DNA of 64,000 bases, taken from the NCBI GenBank assembly GCA_017630395.1, contig JAGBVI010000099.1, forward strand, positions 1 through 64,000, written 5' to 3'. Both the position numbers and the translations under genes were made by a program. Below, piece by piece: positions 53,878-62,629 of the stretch; position 1 is the first letter of the stretch; each line of letters begins with the position of its first letter. Under the pieces are notes generated by a model. That model was not told the DNA's origin. It was given only the letters and a program-made list of their open reading frames with translations, and did no database searches. The stretch comes from Paludibacteraceae bacterium (GTDB lineage: Bacteria; Bacteroidota; Bacteroidia; Bacteroidales; Paludibacteraceae).

Positions 53878-56826
53878 TTATAATTTGGGGTTTGGACATA
53901 CTTTGCAGTAGGGACAATATTGGCAGTATTGGGCTTGAGTTGTTTCTGTGCTAAAAGGAATATTTACATTGAATAGTTCAGCTAAAATTCTTTTTATTTC
54001 TCCTTCAATTTCATCTATATGGTTGTTAATCGTAGAATCTTCGTCAAAAGAATTCTTCTGTTTAGATTCTTCTGCATTGAGGTATATAATAGAGGCTTTA
54101 ATATTGCTTTTCTCTTCTTGCTTGGCAAATAGGTAGGCGTAAAGTAAGATTTGTCGATTATATTGAAATTTTGATTGCCCCATTTCAAAAATTGTAGAGA
54201 TAGAGTTGAATTTTTCCGGAGTGCCACCTGTTTTGTAATCTTTAACAATAATAGCACCGGCTTTTTCATCAATACGATCTATGCGTCCCCCCATTTGAAT
54301 TTGAACTATTTTCCCATTCTCTAAGGATATTGGAAGGGTGTGAAGTACCTCTTTCTCTAATCCAATAATTCGGAATGGAGTTTCGTATTTTTTATCATAT
54401 CTAACCATTTTATCGACGAATTCAACCATTGCGTTGATTGCCACTAATTGTACACCGCTAAAATCTACTTGTGAATTCTTAAAAAATCGTTCTTTAAACT
54501 CTTCTTCAACCCATCGTTTTATATCTTCTTTTTTTATGGAAGAGAGGTGAGAATCGCAAATTTCACCTCTGCCAACAAAATCTTTATATATTTTCTCCAT
54601 CGTATTATGGAATATGTCACCAAATGTTGGGGCGTCAACCTCATCGTTAAGATCTTGTTCTTCTTTGATATTCAAGATATAGGATAAGTAAAAACGAACG
54701 GGGCAAGCAATGTACGTATTAAGTGCTGATGGAGAAAGATATTTACCTTTTCTTTCATATTTATTTATTAGGTAATCAATAATTTCTTGATTTTTAGGAA
54801 TGGCTGTTTGCAGGTTTTGAGAGGAAGCTTGCGTTGCAAAAGTATCTTTGAAATTGAGTTCTTCAAATTTGATATTGAATTTTTGGTCAGCCAACATTTG
54901 CATCATAAAACGACTCATTTGACCTTTTCCAGTACCATCTGTTGAGGTATTATACAATAGAGTTATATTTTTAGCTCGCTGTAGAAGACGGTAAAAATAG
55001 TAAGCAAAAAGTGAGTTTTTATGTTCGATGGTGGTCATTCCATGTCCCTTCCTAAGATTATGTGGAATAAAAGAGTTTTCTTTTCCGCTTCGGGGCACCA
55101 CACCTTCATTAACAGAGAGCATTACTACATTGTTAAAATCGAGGTTTCTGGTTTCAAGAAATCCCATGATTTGCATTCCTTTTATAGGTTCTCCAGTGAA
55201 TGGGACAGAAATTGAAGATAAAACTTTATTAATAAGTTTTGTTATGGTTGTATAGTTTACTCGCAAAATGCCATCATTTTGAAGGGAGTGAAGGCGATTG
55301 ATAGCCGTATAACTGCGGTAGATAGCCTCTTTATACAAATCATTGTAGATATCCTCTTCTTCCTTGTTATGTCCAGGGTCGTTTAAAAAAGCATTGCTTT
55401 TTGCCTCCTCTTTTTGATAGGAATGGGCAATTTTTTTTAATATTTCTGATAGCCATTGGGTTAGTTGTATCTCCGGAGAGATATTAGAATCTACGTCAAA
55501 AGATGTGAAAAGCAGCGAAAGATCATCATTGATATTGATTTCGGATTTGTTAGGGAAGTACCTTTTTTCATGTTTCAATCTTTTAATTAAGTTGTCGGCC
55601 TCCTCGAAGCAAATTCGAATGTAAGAGTCATTTAGAACAGGCGAAATAGCACGATAACTAAATTGATTTTTTTGAGCGTGTTGGGAAAAATTTTGCATTT
55701 CAAGCAAAACCTGAATGGTTGCAAATATAGGAGTTTGAGTTAGAGGGAATCCCATTGTGATATTTACATCTTTCACATGGGGTGGTAAGGAGTGGAGAGT
55801 AGGTAATAATAAAGCTTCATTACATAAAACAATTGCGGTATCTTTTTCTTTGTACCCCTCCTTGCTCCATTGGCTGAGAATATTCTTCAAATATTTTGTT
55901 TGAGCATTCTCTGTTGAGGAGGCAATGAATTTTATGTTATGATGTTGTATATTGTCAAAATAACTCTCTTTATTAGAGATAGCATTAGGAAATTTTTTTA
56001 AGTTTTGCCGCATGAAGACAGAAGCTTCGTGGCCGATTTGCATGTAGTAGTCATCATAATCCCAGTAAAACAGAGCTTTCCCTCCCTTGTAGAGATGAGA
56101 GAAAAGGTTTTCTTCACACTTATTAAGCACATTAAAACCTATAAAGATATATTTTTTAGCTTTAAATTCCTTATAATCAACCTCTTTTAGTTGCTCTATT
56201 ATTTCTCGTTTAAGCATTCCCTCATAAGCCAAATTTTCCCTCTTTAATGCCTCTTTAAAATTAGAGTAGATAGGATAGAGAAGATTCCAAATCTGGATAA
56301 AACGATGTTTTACACCGCTATTTTCTTCTGTGCTTTCGCTGAATTGAGAGTAGGTGAAAAAATCTTTTAAAGCTTTCCTTTGGATTTCGGTTAAGTAGTC
56401 ATAATTATCTTCAATTTCGGCTAAGTCAGAAATGTTTTTGAAGAGTTTTTCTGCATCCACCAAGTTGTTGTCAACATCTTCAAAGTCGCTTAAAAGAATT
56501 TCGCCCCAAAAATAAAACAAATCCAAAGACTCCAACATAAAGGAGTCGCCCAGCTCCTTTTGGATGATATTAGAATAGACTTCATACAATTTGCAAACGC
56601 AAAAAATAGGGTCTGCAATTTGCAAAGAAGATTGTTGAATAAATAGAGATTGAATAGTTGTGTATGAGGGCGACCAAAAAGGCATATCACCCATTCCGTC
56701 GGCAAGGTAATTATTGAAAAATAATTTAGCTCTATTATTAGGGAATACAACCACAAAATCGGATAGTTCGTCTTGATGTTTACTAATCAAGTCGTCCGCA
56801 ACAATCTTTAAGAAGGAATTATTCAT
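53878..56826 (-). CDS. AddB-like PD-(D/E)XK exonuclease
   Basis: About 982 aa from the ATG whose complement is at 56824-56826. The N-terminal part resembles the inactive helicase portion of AddB (FVVVFPNNRAKLFFNNYL). The C-terminal nuclease domain (about 700-982) has SALNTYIACPVRFYLSY, HNTMEKIY, GRIDRIDEKAGAIIVKDYKT and a terminal CQYCPYCKVC. With the Cys in IACP, these four Cys fit an AddB-type iron-sulphur cluster. It works in recombinational repair of double-strand breaks; AddA is not in the window. I reject the longer frame up to 56883 because it reads through a terminator. Confidence 0.85.
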   Translation of the reverse strand: MNNSFLKIVADDLISKHQDELSDFVVVFPNNRAKLFFNNYLADGMGDMPFWSPSYTTIQSLFIQQSSLQIADPIFCVCKLYEVYSNIIQKELGDSFMLESLDLFYFWGEILLSDFEDVDNNLVDAEKLFKNISDLAEIEDNYDYLTEIQRKALKDFFTYSQFSESTEENSGVKHRFIQIWNLLYPIYSNFKEALKRENLAYEGMLKREIIEQLKEVDYKEFKAKKYIFIGFNVLNKCEENLFSHLYKGGKALFYWDYDDYYMQIGHEASVFMRQNLKKFPNAISNKESYFDNIQHHNIKFIASSTENAQTKYLKNILSQWSKEGYKEKDTAIVLCNEALLLPTLHSLPPHVKDVNITMGFPLTQTPIFATIQVLLEMQNFSQHAQKNQFSYRAISPVLNDSYIRICFEEADNLIKRLKHEKRYFPNKSEININDDLSLLFTSFDVDSNISPEIQLTQWLSEILKKIAHSYQKEEAKSNAFLNDPGHNKEEEDIYNDLYKEAIYRSYTAINRLHSLQNDGILRVNYTTITKLINKVLSSISVPFTGEPIKGMQIMGFLETRNLDFNNVVMLSVNEGVVPRSGKENSFIPHNLRKGHGMTTIEHKNSLFAYYFYRLLQRAKNITLLYNTSTDGTGKGQMSRFMMQMLADQKFNIKFEELNFKDTFATQASSQNLQTAIPKNQEIIDYLINKYERKGKYLSPSALNTYIACPVRFYLSYILNIKEEQDLNDEVDAPTFGDIFHNTMEKIYKDFVGRGEICDSHLSSIKKEDIKRWVEEEFKERFFKNSQVDFSGVQLVAINAMVEFVDKMVRYDKKYETPFRIIGLEKEVLHTLPISLENGKIVQIQMGGRIDRIDEKAGAIIVKDYKTGGTPEKFNSISTIFEMGQSKFQYNRQILLYAYLFAKQEEKSNIKASIIYLNAEESKQKNSFDEDSTINNHIDEIEGEIKRILAELFNVNIPFSTETTQAQYCQYCPYCKVCPNPKL

Positions 56827-56856
56827 ACAAACTATTTGAGGAGAGATTTGCAATAA

Positions 56857-56900
56857 GAAAAAAATAGGTTGTGTCAAATTCATTAAACCTTAACACAACC
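56857..56900 (-). terminator. Intrinsic terminator of the DUF5606 gene
   Basis: On the minus strand GGTTGTGT (56900 to 56893) pairs with ACACAACC (56874 to 56867), followed by TATTTTTTTC. It lies inside the apparent 19-codon N-terminal extension of the AddB-like frame and decides the start at 56826. Confidence 0.75.
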
Positions 56901-56981
56901 ATATTTATAAAGAAGGGAAAACATCCCAATTCAATCTGTTTTTAAGTTACCTTCGCAAACAGAAGAACGCATTGGAGAAAA

Positions 56982-57383
56982 TTATTTCTCTTCATTTTCA
57001 AAATTATCGTTTCCGGTTTCTATCAAAAGGTTGTACCAGGAAAATAATTTTTTCATATCAGAAACGTAAACACGTTCTTTATCATAGTTTGGGAGAATTT
57101 CAGCCATGTAATCGGATAATATTTTAGCATCCGCTTTTTTCAAATCTATTTCGATTACTTTTCCACCTTCTTTCTCTTTAATACTTTTCATTACATCATT
57201 CAATGGAACTTCCCCTTCGCTGGTGTACATTGCAATATCCCCCAAAGATAATATCTTTTCGTGGGCATACGCCGGCATTCTTCTTTTGTCCTTTAATGAC
57301 TCGATAATCAACATGTTTCTACCTTGGGAAATCAACTTGTAAAGTCCGGACTTTCCAGAAATTGATAAAATTTTCTTCAACAT
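56982..57383 (-). CDS. DUF5606 family protein
   Basis: A 133-aa protein. The N-terminus MLKKILSISGKSGLYKLISQ, the segment LIIESLKDKRRMPAYAHEKI and LGDIAMYTSEGE are typical of DUF5606 of Bacteroidota. The function is unknown. It is divergent from bamD, with a terminator on its 3' side. Confidence 0.85.
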   Translation of the reverse strand: MLKKILSISGKSGLYKLISQGRNMLIIESLKDKRRMPAYAHEKILSLGDIAMYTSEGEVPLNDVMKSIKEKEGGKVIEIDLKKADAKILSDYMAEILPNYDKERVYVSDMKKLFSWYNLLIETGNDNFENEEK

Positions 57384-57494
57384 AATAAACTAACAATCCT
57401 TTTAATTTGTTTAAATTTTCTATTTCAAATGCAAAAGAAATAAAAACATTTGAAAAATGAACGATTTTTTCTTCTTCTTTTGAATCTAAATGAC

Positions 57495-57502
57495 TATTTT
57501 TG
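57495..57502 (+). promoter_or_regulatory. -7 box of bamD
   Basis: TATTTTTG at 57495-57502, 15 nt before the ATG at 57518; the -33 box is T-rich but not exact. The position between divergent genes fits. Confidence 0.5.
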
Positions 57503-57517
57503 CAAAATCTATTCAAC

Positions 57518-58321
57518 ATGAAAAGGATTTTAATTAAAATATCGCTCGTTTTTGTCGTAGGATTGACATCTTGCGGAGGCTATAATAGCATAGTAAAAAG
57601 TACGGATAATAATCTGAAGTATGATAAAGCTTTAGAGTATTATGAGTCTGGAGATTATGTTAAGGCTTCCTCTTTATTGGAGGCTGTTATTCCCTCGTTG
57701 AGGGGAACCGAAAAAGGCGAAGAAGGACTGTATAAGTTGGCTATGGCTCATTTTGAGAATGAAGATTATGAGATGGCTAAAAGCTATTTTACAGCCTATT
57801 CAAGAGGTTATCCCAAAGGGAAGTACATAGAGGATGCACATTATTACGTCGGTTATAGTTTTTATAAAAACTCACCGGATGTAAAATTAGATCAAACAAA
57901 TACGAAAAAAGCGATAGAGTCTTTTTTGTCTTTTTCTGAAAAATTTCCGCAAAGTAAAAGATTGCCGGAGGTTGCAAAGTATTTAACAGAGTTGCAAGAG
58001 AAATTGGCAGAGAAAGAGTATAATAGTGCGTTGCTCTATTATAAATTAGGTGATTACATGGGTAACAATTATTTGTCTGCCGTGGTTACTGCGACAAATG
58101 CATTGAAACTTTATCCGGAGTCTAAGTTTAAGGAGGAATTGTATTTCTTGGTTTTGAAATCTAAATTCATGCAGGCAGAGAAGAGTGTGGAGTCGAAGAT
58201 TAAAGACCGATACAGAGATACTGTTGATGAGTATTATAATTTTATCAACGAATTTCCTAATAGTCAGTATAAAAAAGAGGCTGACAGAATGTTTAAAAAA
58301 GCACAGAAAAGTATCGAGTAA
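57518..58321 (+). CDS. bamD: Outer membrane protein assembly factor BamD
   Basis: About 267 aa from ATG 57518, where a lipoprotein signal begins (KRILIKISLVFVVGLTSC); the upstream ATG at 57500 lies just after the -7 box. Several TPR-like repeats cover the rest (KALEYYESGDYVKASSLLEA, LYKLAMAHFENEDYEMAKSY, FSEKFPQSKRLPEV). BamD is the essential lipoprotein partner of BamA in inserting beta-barrel proteins in the outer membrane. The omega gene follows. Confidence 0.92.
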   Translation: MKRILIKISLVFVVGLTSCGGYNSIVKSTDNNLKYDKALEYYESGDYVKASSLLEAVIPSLRGTEKGEEGLYKLAMAHFENEDYEMAKSYFTAYSRGYPKGKYIEDAHYYVGYSFYKNSPDVKLDQTNTKKAIESFLSFSEKFPQSKRLPEVAKYLTELQEKLAEKEYNSALLYYKLGDYMGNNYLSAVVTATNALKLYPESKFKEELYFLVLKSKFMQAEKSVESKIKDRYRDTVDEYYNFINEFPNSQYKKEADRMFKKAQKSIE

Positions 58322-58346
58322 ATTATTATAAGAAAACGTTTTAATT

Positions 58347-58679
58347 ATGGATTACAAGAAAGTTTCTGCTCCTAACAACACGATCACAAGAGATATGAAT
58401 CAATTGTGTTCTGATACGGGCAATGTGTATGAAACAGTAAATATCATTGCTAAAAGAGCGAATCAAATTAGTGTAGAAATGAAGTCTGAATTAGAAAGAA
58501 AGTTGCAAGAGTTTGCTTCTTATAATGATAATTTGGAAGAGGTTTTTGAAAATCGTGAACAAATTGAAATTTCTCGTTTCTACGAAAAGTTGCCAAAGCC
58601 AACATTGATTGCTGCTCAGGAATATACGGACGGAAAGGTTTATTTCAGAAATCCTGTTAAGGAAAAGATGAAATACTAA
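58347..58679 (+). CDS. rpoZ: RNA polymerase omega/Rpb6-like subunit
   Basis: A 110-aa protein of the Bacteroidota Rpb6/omega family (DYKKVSAPNNTITRDMNQLC..., NVYETVNIIAKRANQISVEM). It is placed directly behind bamD (25 nt), as in other Bacteroidota. It assists assembly of RNA polymerase. The 3' side carries a MITE copy before the probable terminator. Confidence 0.85.
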   Translation: MDYKKVSAPNNTITRDMNQLCSDTGNVYETVNIIAKRANQISVEMKSELERKLQEFASYNDNLEEVFENREQIEISRFYEKLPKPTLIAAQEYTDGKVYFRNPVKEKMKY

Positions 58680-58694
58680 GAAAGTGCCATATAT

Positions 58695-58886
58695 AGAGGG
58701 TGTTAAAATTTTATTTTGAGCATATTTATGAGTAACTTTTAAGATTGTTTTTATTGTTCTTTTGAAGTTAGCGGTGCGCTGTTTTCAAAAAAATAATAGT
58801 AAAAATAGGTTGAAATGTGCTCTAGATAGGTTGCTAAAAAGAGAGAAGGCCGAAGCTAATTCAATAATAAAATTTAAACAACTTCT
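58695..58886. repeat. MITE-like element, copy B
   Basis: The left end AGAGGGTGTTAAAATTTTAT (58695-58714) and the right end ATAAAATTTAAACAACTTCT (58867-58886) are inverted repeats with three mismatches in 21. The 192-bp interior is collinear with copy A (36254-36441), including TTTTCAAAAAA and a GAGAG near the right end. Non-coding. Confidence 0.8.
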
Positions 58887-58943
58887 TTCTTTATGAGGTG
58901 GTAGTTGCTTGCTAAATTATTATTTAGTAGCAAATCTTATATA

Positions 58944-58975
58944 GAGAATGTACAAAAAAATGTGCATTCTCTTTT
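58944..58975 (+). terminator. Probable terminator of the bamD-rpoZ transcript
   Basis: GAGAATGTACA (58944-58954) pairs with TGTGCATTCTC (58961-58971) with one G-U pair, followed by TTTTG. It lies beyond the MITE copy B, about 260 bp from the rpoZ stop. Confidence 0.7.
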
Positions 58976-59053
58976 GTCGTGTTTTGTTGTTGCTGATTTT
59001 TCTATTGATTTACAATCTGTTAACGATATTTTTATCATCTTTTATTTTCACAT

Positions 59054-59084
59054 TTTGGGGGATTGAAATTTATTGTTATTTTTG
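59054..59084 (+). promoter_or_regulatory. comF promoter
   Basis: TTTG (59054-59057), a 19-bp spacer and TATTTTTG (59077-59084). This is one of the best matches to the Bacteroidota consensus in the window. The leader before comF is about 135 nt. Confidence 0.75.
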
Positions 59085-59224
59085 TAGGTACTTGTTTGAA
59101 AGAAGGTAAGAGTATCTCTTTCGGAAGTTTTCCCCCTACCTTTAAGAGAGGTTGGGTTATGAGTAGGTCTGAATGATTATTGGATTGATTCATGGTATTA
59201 ACTTCTTATTTGTTTGCGTTTGAT

Positions 59225-59920
59225 ATGATTAAATTGAAGGAGTTTTTTAGCGATTTTATTTCGCTTTTTTATCCGCATTGTTGTGTAGGATGTGGAAAGG
59301 CATTGGTGAAGGGAGAAGAATATTTATGTCTTTCTTGTTTATTTGAAATGCCTTATGCTGGAATTTCAGAGCATAAATGGAATTTTTTGGAAGAACGTTT
59401 ATCCGGAAGGATAAGGTTGCAATATGCGACAACCTATTTATTCTTTGAAAAAGATGGAATTACACAACAAATTCTTCATGAATTGAAGTATAGGGGGAAT
59501 CTGGAATTGGGGATGAAGTTTGGACGGATGTTTGGAAAGGAGTTGAAGAGAGGGCGGTTTAAATCGGTGGATGCCTTGGTACCTGTTCCATTACACCCTA
59601 ATAAATTGAAAGTTCGCGGATATAATCAAAGTGAGGTGATTTGTAGAGGTATGGCAGAGGTGATGAAAATTCCGGTGATGAATAATCTTATGGAACGTGT
59701 TGTAGAGAATTCTACTCAAACAAAAAAAAGGGCAGAAGAGCGTTGGGAAAATGTGCAAGGAATATTCCAACTAAAAAATGAAGAACAAGTAAAGGGAATG
59801 CATTTATTGCTAGTTGACGATGTTTTAACAACGGGAGCAACTCTTGAGGCAATGGCAATGCCTTTTAAGTATTTGAGTGAAATAACTATTAGTATTGCAG
59901 CTTTGGCTGCTGTTAATTAA
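59225..59920 (+). CDS. comF: ComF family protein
   Basis: About 231 aa from ATG 59225; the frame is open from 59192 but family members start near here. Zinc-finger-like Cys pairs are CCVGCGKALVKGEEYLCLSC. The phosphoribosyltransferase fold has LVPVPLHPNKLKVRGYNQSE and the PRPP loop LLLVDDVLTTGAT. ComF proteins act in natural DNA uptake in the cytoplasm. The gene for a small lipoprotein follows 17 nt later. Confidence 0.9.
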   Translation: MIKLKEFFSDFISLFYPHCCVGCGKALVKGEEYLCLSCLFEMPYAGISEHKWNFLEERLSGRIRLQYATTYLFFEKDGITQQILHELKYRGNLELGMKFGRMFGKELKRGRFKSVDALVPVPLHPNKLKVRGYNQSEVICRGMAEVMKIPVMNNLMERVVENSTQTKKRAEERWENVQGIFQLKNEEQVKGMHLLLVDDVLTTGATLEAMAMPFKYLSEITISIAALAAVN

Positions 59921-59937
59921 ATTAAAAATAAATAAGT

Positions 59938-60387
59938 ATGAAAGCGATTAAATTTTGGTCTTTTTTGTGTTTTTTGTGTTTAGGTTTTGCATTTTCTTCT
60001 TGTGATGGCGAAGGTGAAGATGTAGATTCAGGAGAATCGCCTGTGGATGAGTATGTAAATCCTGACGGAGTTGCTTCAGGTAAGCAGTTGTATGATATTT
60101 ACGAAACTTATAACTCTGCCGGATCTAGTACTGCCTCTATTGCAGCAATGACAGCAGGATTGGTTGGTATTTATGCAGATTATTCTGAAAATAAAGAGAT
60201 TTCAGGTTGGAAAACAGGTTTTGTAACAGGCGTTGCAATGGGTAAATTTGGATTGGAAGATGAAGCTCAAGTTACAAAAGATATGTATAATGAAGTTGCA
60301 GGTATTGTAAGTATTTTTGATGAAGGATTTACAGTGGATACTGCATTTGAAGCAATGGATTCTATTCGAGCTTTATTGGGTAAATAA
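59938..60387 (+). CDS. Small lipoprotein of unknown function
   Basis: A 149-aa protein with a lipoprotein signal (KAIKFWSFLCFLCLGFAFSS, lipidated Cys at residue 22). A low-complexity acidic stretch follows the Cys (DGEGEDVDSGESPVDEY). The remainder is helical and Gly/Ala-rich (AGSSTASIAAMTAGLVGIYA and GWKTGFVTGVAMGKFG), suggesting membrane-proximal packing. I do not recognise a family. It is co-directional with comF (17 nt) and probably co-transcribed. Confidence 0.65.
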   Translation: MKAIKFWSFLCFLCLGFAFSSCDGEGEDVDSGESPVDEYVNPDGVASGKQLYDIYETYNSAGSSTASIAAMTAGLVGIYADYSENKEISGWKTGFVTGVAMGKFGLEDEAQVTKDMYNEVAGIVSIFDEGFTVDTAFEAMDSIRALLGK

Positions 60388-60490
60388 AATGAGCAATAGC
60401 TAATAAAATCAAGTTACTTATTATGCTAAATTTACTGAGGTTGTGTTGAAATGAAAAATTTCTCACAACCTCTAAATTTCTAACAGATAG

Positions 60491-62509
60491 ATGATAGATC
60501 AATCTACGATAGATAGGATTTTTGACACTGCCAAAATTGAAGAGGTGGTTGGGGATTATGTTACCTTAAAAAGAAGGGGGGCTAATATGATTGGACATTG
60601 TCCTTTCCATAACGAGAAAACACCCTCTTTTTCGGTTTCTCCTGCCAAAAATATTTATAAATGTTTTGGTTGTGGAGAGGGTGGGAATCCGGTGAATTTT
60701 ATCATGAAGATTGAAAATTTATCTTATTATGAAGCACTTAAATTCCTTGCAAATAAATATCATATTGAGATAGTTGAGGAGACGCTTTCTGATGAACAAA
60801 TACAGCAACGAGGTGAACGAGAGAGTTTGATGGCTGTAACAGAGGCTCTGCATCAACAATTTACAACCAATTTATTTGAGCATCCGGAAGGAACTGCAGT
60901 CGGATTGAGTTATTTTAGACATAGAGGATTTCATGATGATACAATTCGACGTTTTCAATTAGGATATGCGTTGAATCAGCGCGATGCTTATACCAATCAT
61001 GCGCTAAAGATGGGGTATAAGTTGGAGTATCTTGAGAAAATAGGAGCCACCATCGTAAAAGAAAATTACAATATAGATCGTTTTCATGGACGAGCTATTT
61101 TTCCAATCCATTCTATTTCAGGAAAAGTTATTGCTTTTGGAGGTCGGGCTATTAAGAAAGATGATCAGGTTAAATATCAGAATTCGCCAGAATCAGACAT
61201 CTACCACAAAAGTAATGTGTTGTATGGAATCTACTTTGCTAAGAATGCAATTGTCCGAGAGAAAAAATGCTATCTGGTAGAGGGTTATGCGGATGTAATA
61301 TCAATGTTTCAGTCGGGTTTGGAGAATGTTGTGGCTCCTTGTGGAACGGCTTTGACCGTTGAACAAATTCGGTTGTTACGCAGAATCTTACCCTCCGTTG
61401 AGGCCGATAGAGACGGAGCAAAAAATGTGACATTGCTTTATGATGGAGATTCTGCGGGGATGAATGCAGCTCTCAAAAATGGGAAACTATTATTGAGTGA
61501 GGGGTTGAATGTTCGAGTGGTGGTATTGCCTGAAGGTGAAGATCCGGATACTTTTGCGCAAAATAATGACTTTTCGGTAATCAGAGATTATTTGTTGCGA
61601 AATGAGAAAGATTATCTCTTTTTTAAAATAGATTATTATTTGTCGGTCATTGGCAACGACCCGATGAAAAAAGCCCAGCTTATTTCTGATATAGCAGATA
61701 CTGTAGCAGTTATTCCAGATGAAGTAAAACGTTCTGTTTATGCGAGAGAGTGTGCTAAATTGTTGGATGCCGATGAAAAGTTGATCTATTCCGAGATCTT
61801 AAAAAATAGAAAAAATCGAGCAGAGAAAGAGTGGAAAGAGAGGCAATTGAAACAATCATCAACTTCTCAATCAGATGTTCAACAAGAGATAGTAATTAAG
61901 GAAGGGGGATCTGCTCCTCAGCAGGTTTCAATATCTGCGATAAAAAATGATCCGTTAGAAGCTGAAGAACGTAATATTGTCTATTTCTTTGTAAAATACG
62001 GAGATTTTATGCTCATAGATAATGAAGAGGAGAAAATGACTGTGGCAGAGTTTATTTACTCCGAATTAGAGATAGATGAGCTTCAATTTTCGAATAAACT
62101 TTACCAATCTATGTTGGATGAGTATGTAAAAAGCAAGCAGTTGCAGTTCGTCTCTTCAGAACGCTTTTTTACCTATCATCAAAATCCAGATTTTAGTAGA
62201 GTTGCCTCTGATGTCTTGTCGGAGCAATATACGTTGAGCAAAATGTTTGATAAAAATGTGGAAGATTGTAAAATTAAAGTAAAAAAAGTTGAGTTAGAAG
62301 AAAAAGACCGGTTGGCAGATTTGATACCTCACGTATTACTTGATTATAAATTTAAGTGGTTAAGTTTGGAGGTGAAACGAAAAATAATGAGTTTGCGAGA
62401 TAAGAAGGAGCCAACCGAGATTGTTTCTTTAATGTCAGAAATTCAAGATTTGAAAAAATGTATTAATGAGATGGCAAAATCATTAGGAGAGAGAATTATT
62501 GTGAAATAA
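60491..62509 (+). CDS. dnaG: DNA primase
   Basis: A 672-aa protein. The N-terminal zinc ribbon is CPFHNEKTPSFSV...KCFGCGEGG. The primase core has YALNQRDAYT..., GRAIFPIHSISGKVIAFGGR, then the TOPRIM motifs EGYADVISMFQSG and LLYDGDSAGM. The C-terminal third (about 430-672) is the helicase-binding region. DnaG makes RNA primers at the replication fork. Confidence 0.96.
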   Translation: MIDQSTIDRIFDTAKIEEVVGDYVTLKRRGANMIGHCPFHNEKTPSFSVSPAKNIYKCFGCGEGGNPVNFIMKIENLSYYEALKFLANKYHIEIVEETLSDEQIQQRGERESLMAVTEALHQQFTTNLFEHPEGTAVGLSYFRHRGFHDDTIRRFQLGYALNQRDAYTNHALKMGYKLEYLEKIGATIVKENYNIDRFHGRAIFPIHSISGKVIAFGGRAIKKDDQVKYQNSPESDIYHKSNVLYGIYFAKNAIVREKKCYLVEGYADVISMFQSGLENVVAPCGTALTVEQIRLLRRILPSVEADRDGAKNVTLLYDGDSAGMNAALKNGKLLLSEGLNVRVVVLPEGEDPDTFAQNNDFSVIRDYLLRNEKDYLFFKIDYYLSVIGNDPMKKAQLISDIADTVAVIPDEVKRSVYARECAKLLDADEKLIYSEILKNRKNRAEKEWKERQLKQSSTSQSDVQQEIVIKEGGSAPQQVSISAIKNDPLEAEERNIVYFFVKYGDFMLIDNEEEKMTVAEFIYSELEIDELQFSNKLYQSMLDEYVKSKQLQFVSSERFFTYHQNPDFSRVASDVLSEQYTLSKMFDKNVEDCKIKVKKVELEEKDRLADLIPHVLLDYKFKWLSLEVKRKIMSLRDKKEPTEIVSLMSEIQDLKKCINEMAKSLGERIIVK

Positions 62510-62629
62510 TTTTATTCAACGTTATTAAATAAAAAAAAATAGATATATTTGTTTTATGGGCTATCTTTCCGATAGTTTTCGGTAGAGATATCAGGTTTTA
62601 AAGTTGTATTTAAAGATAAAAATTTTATT

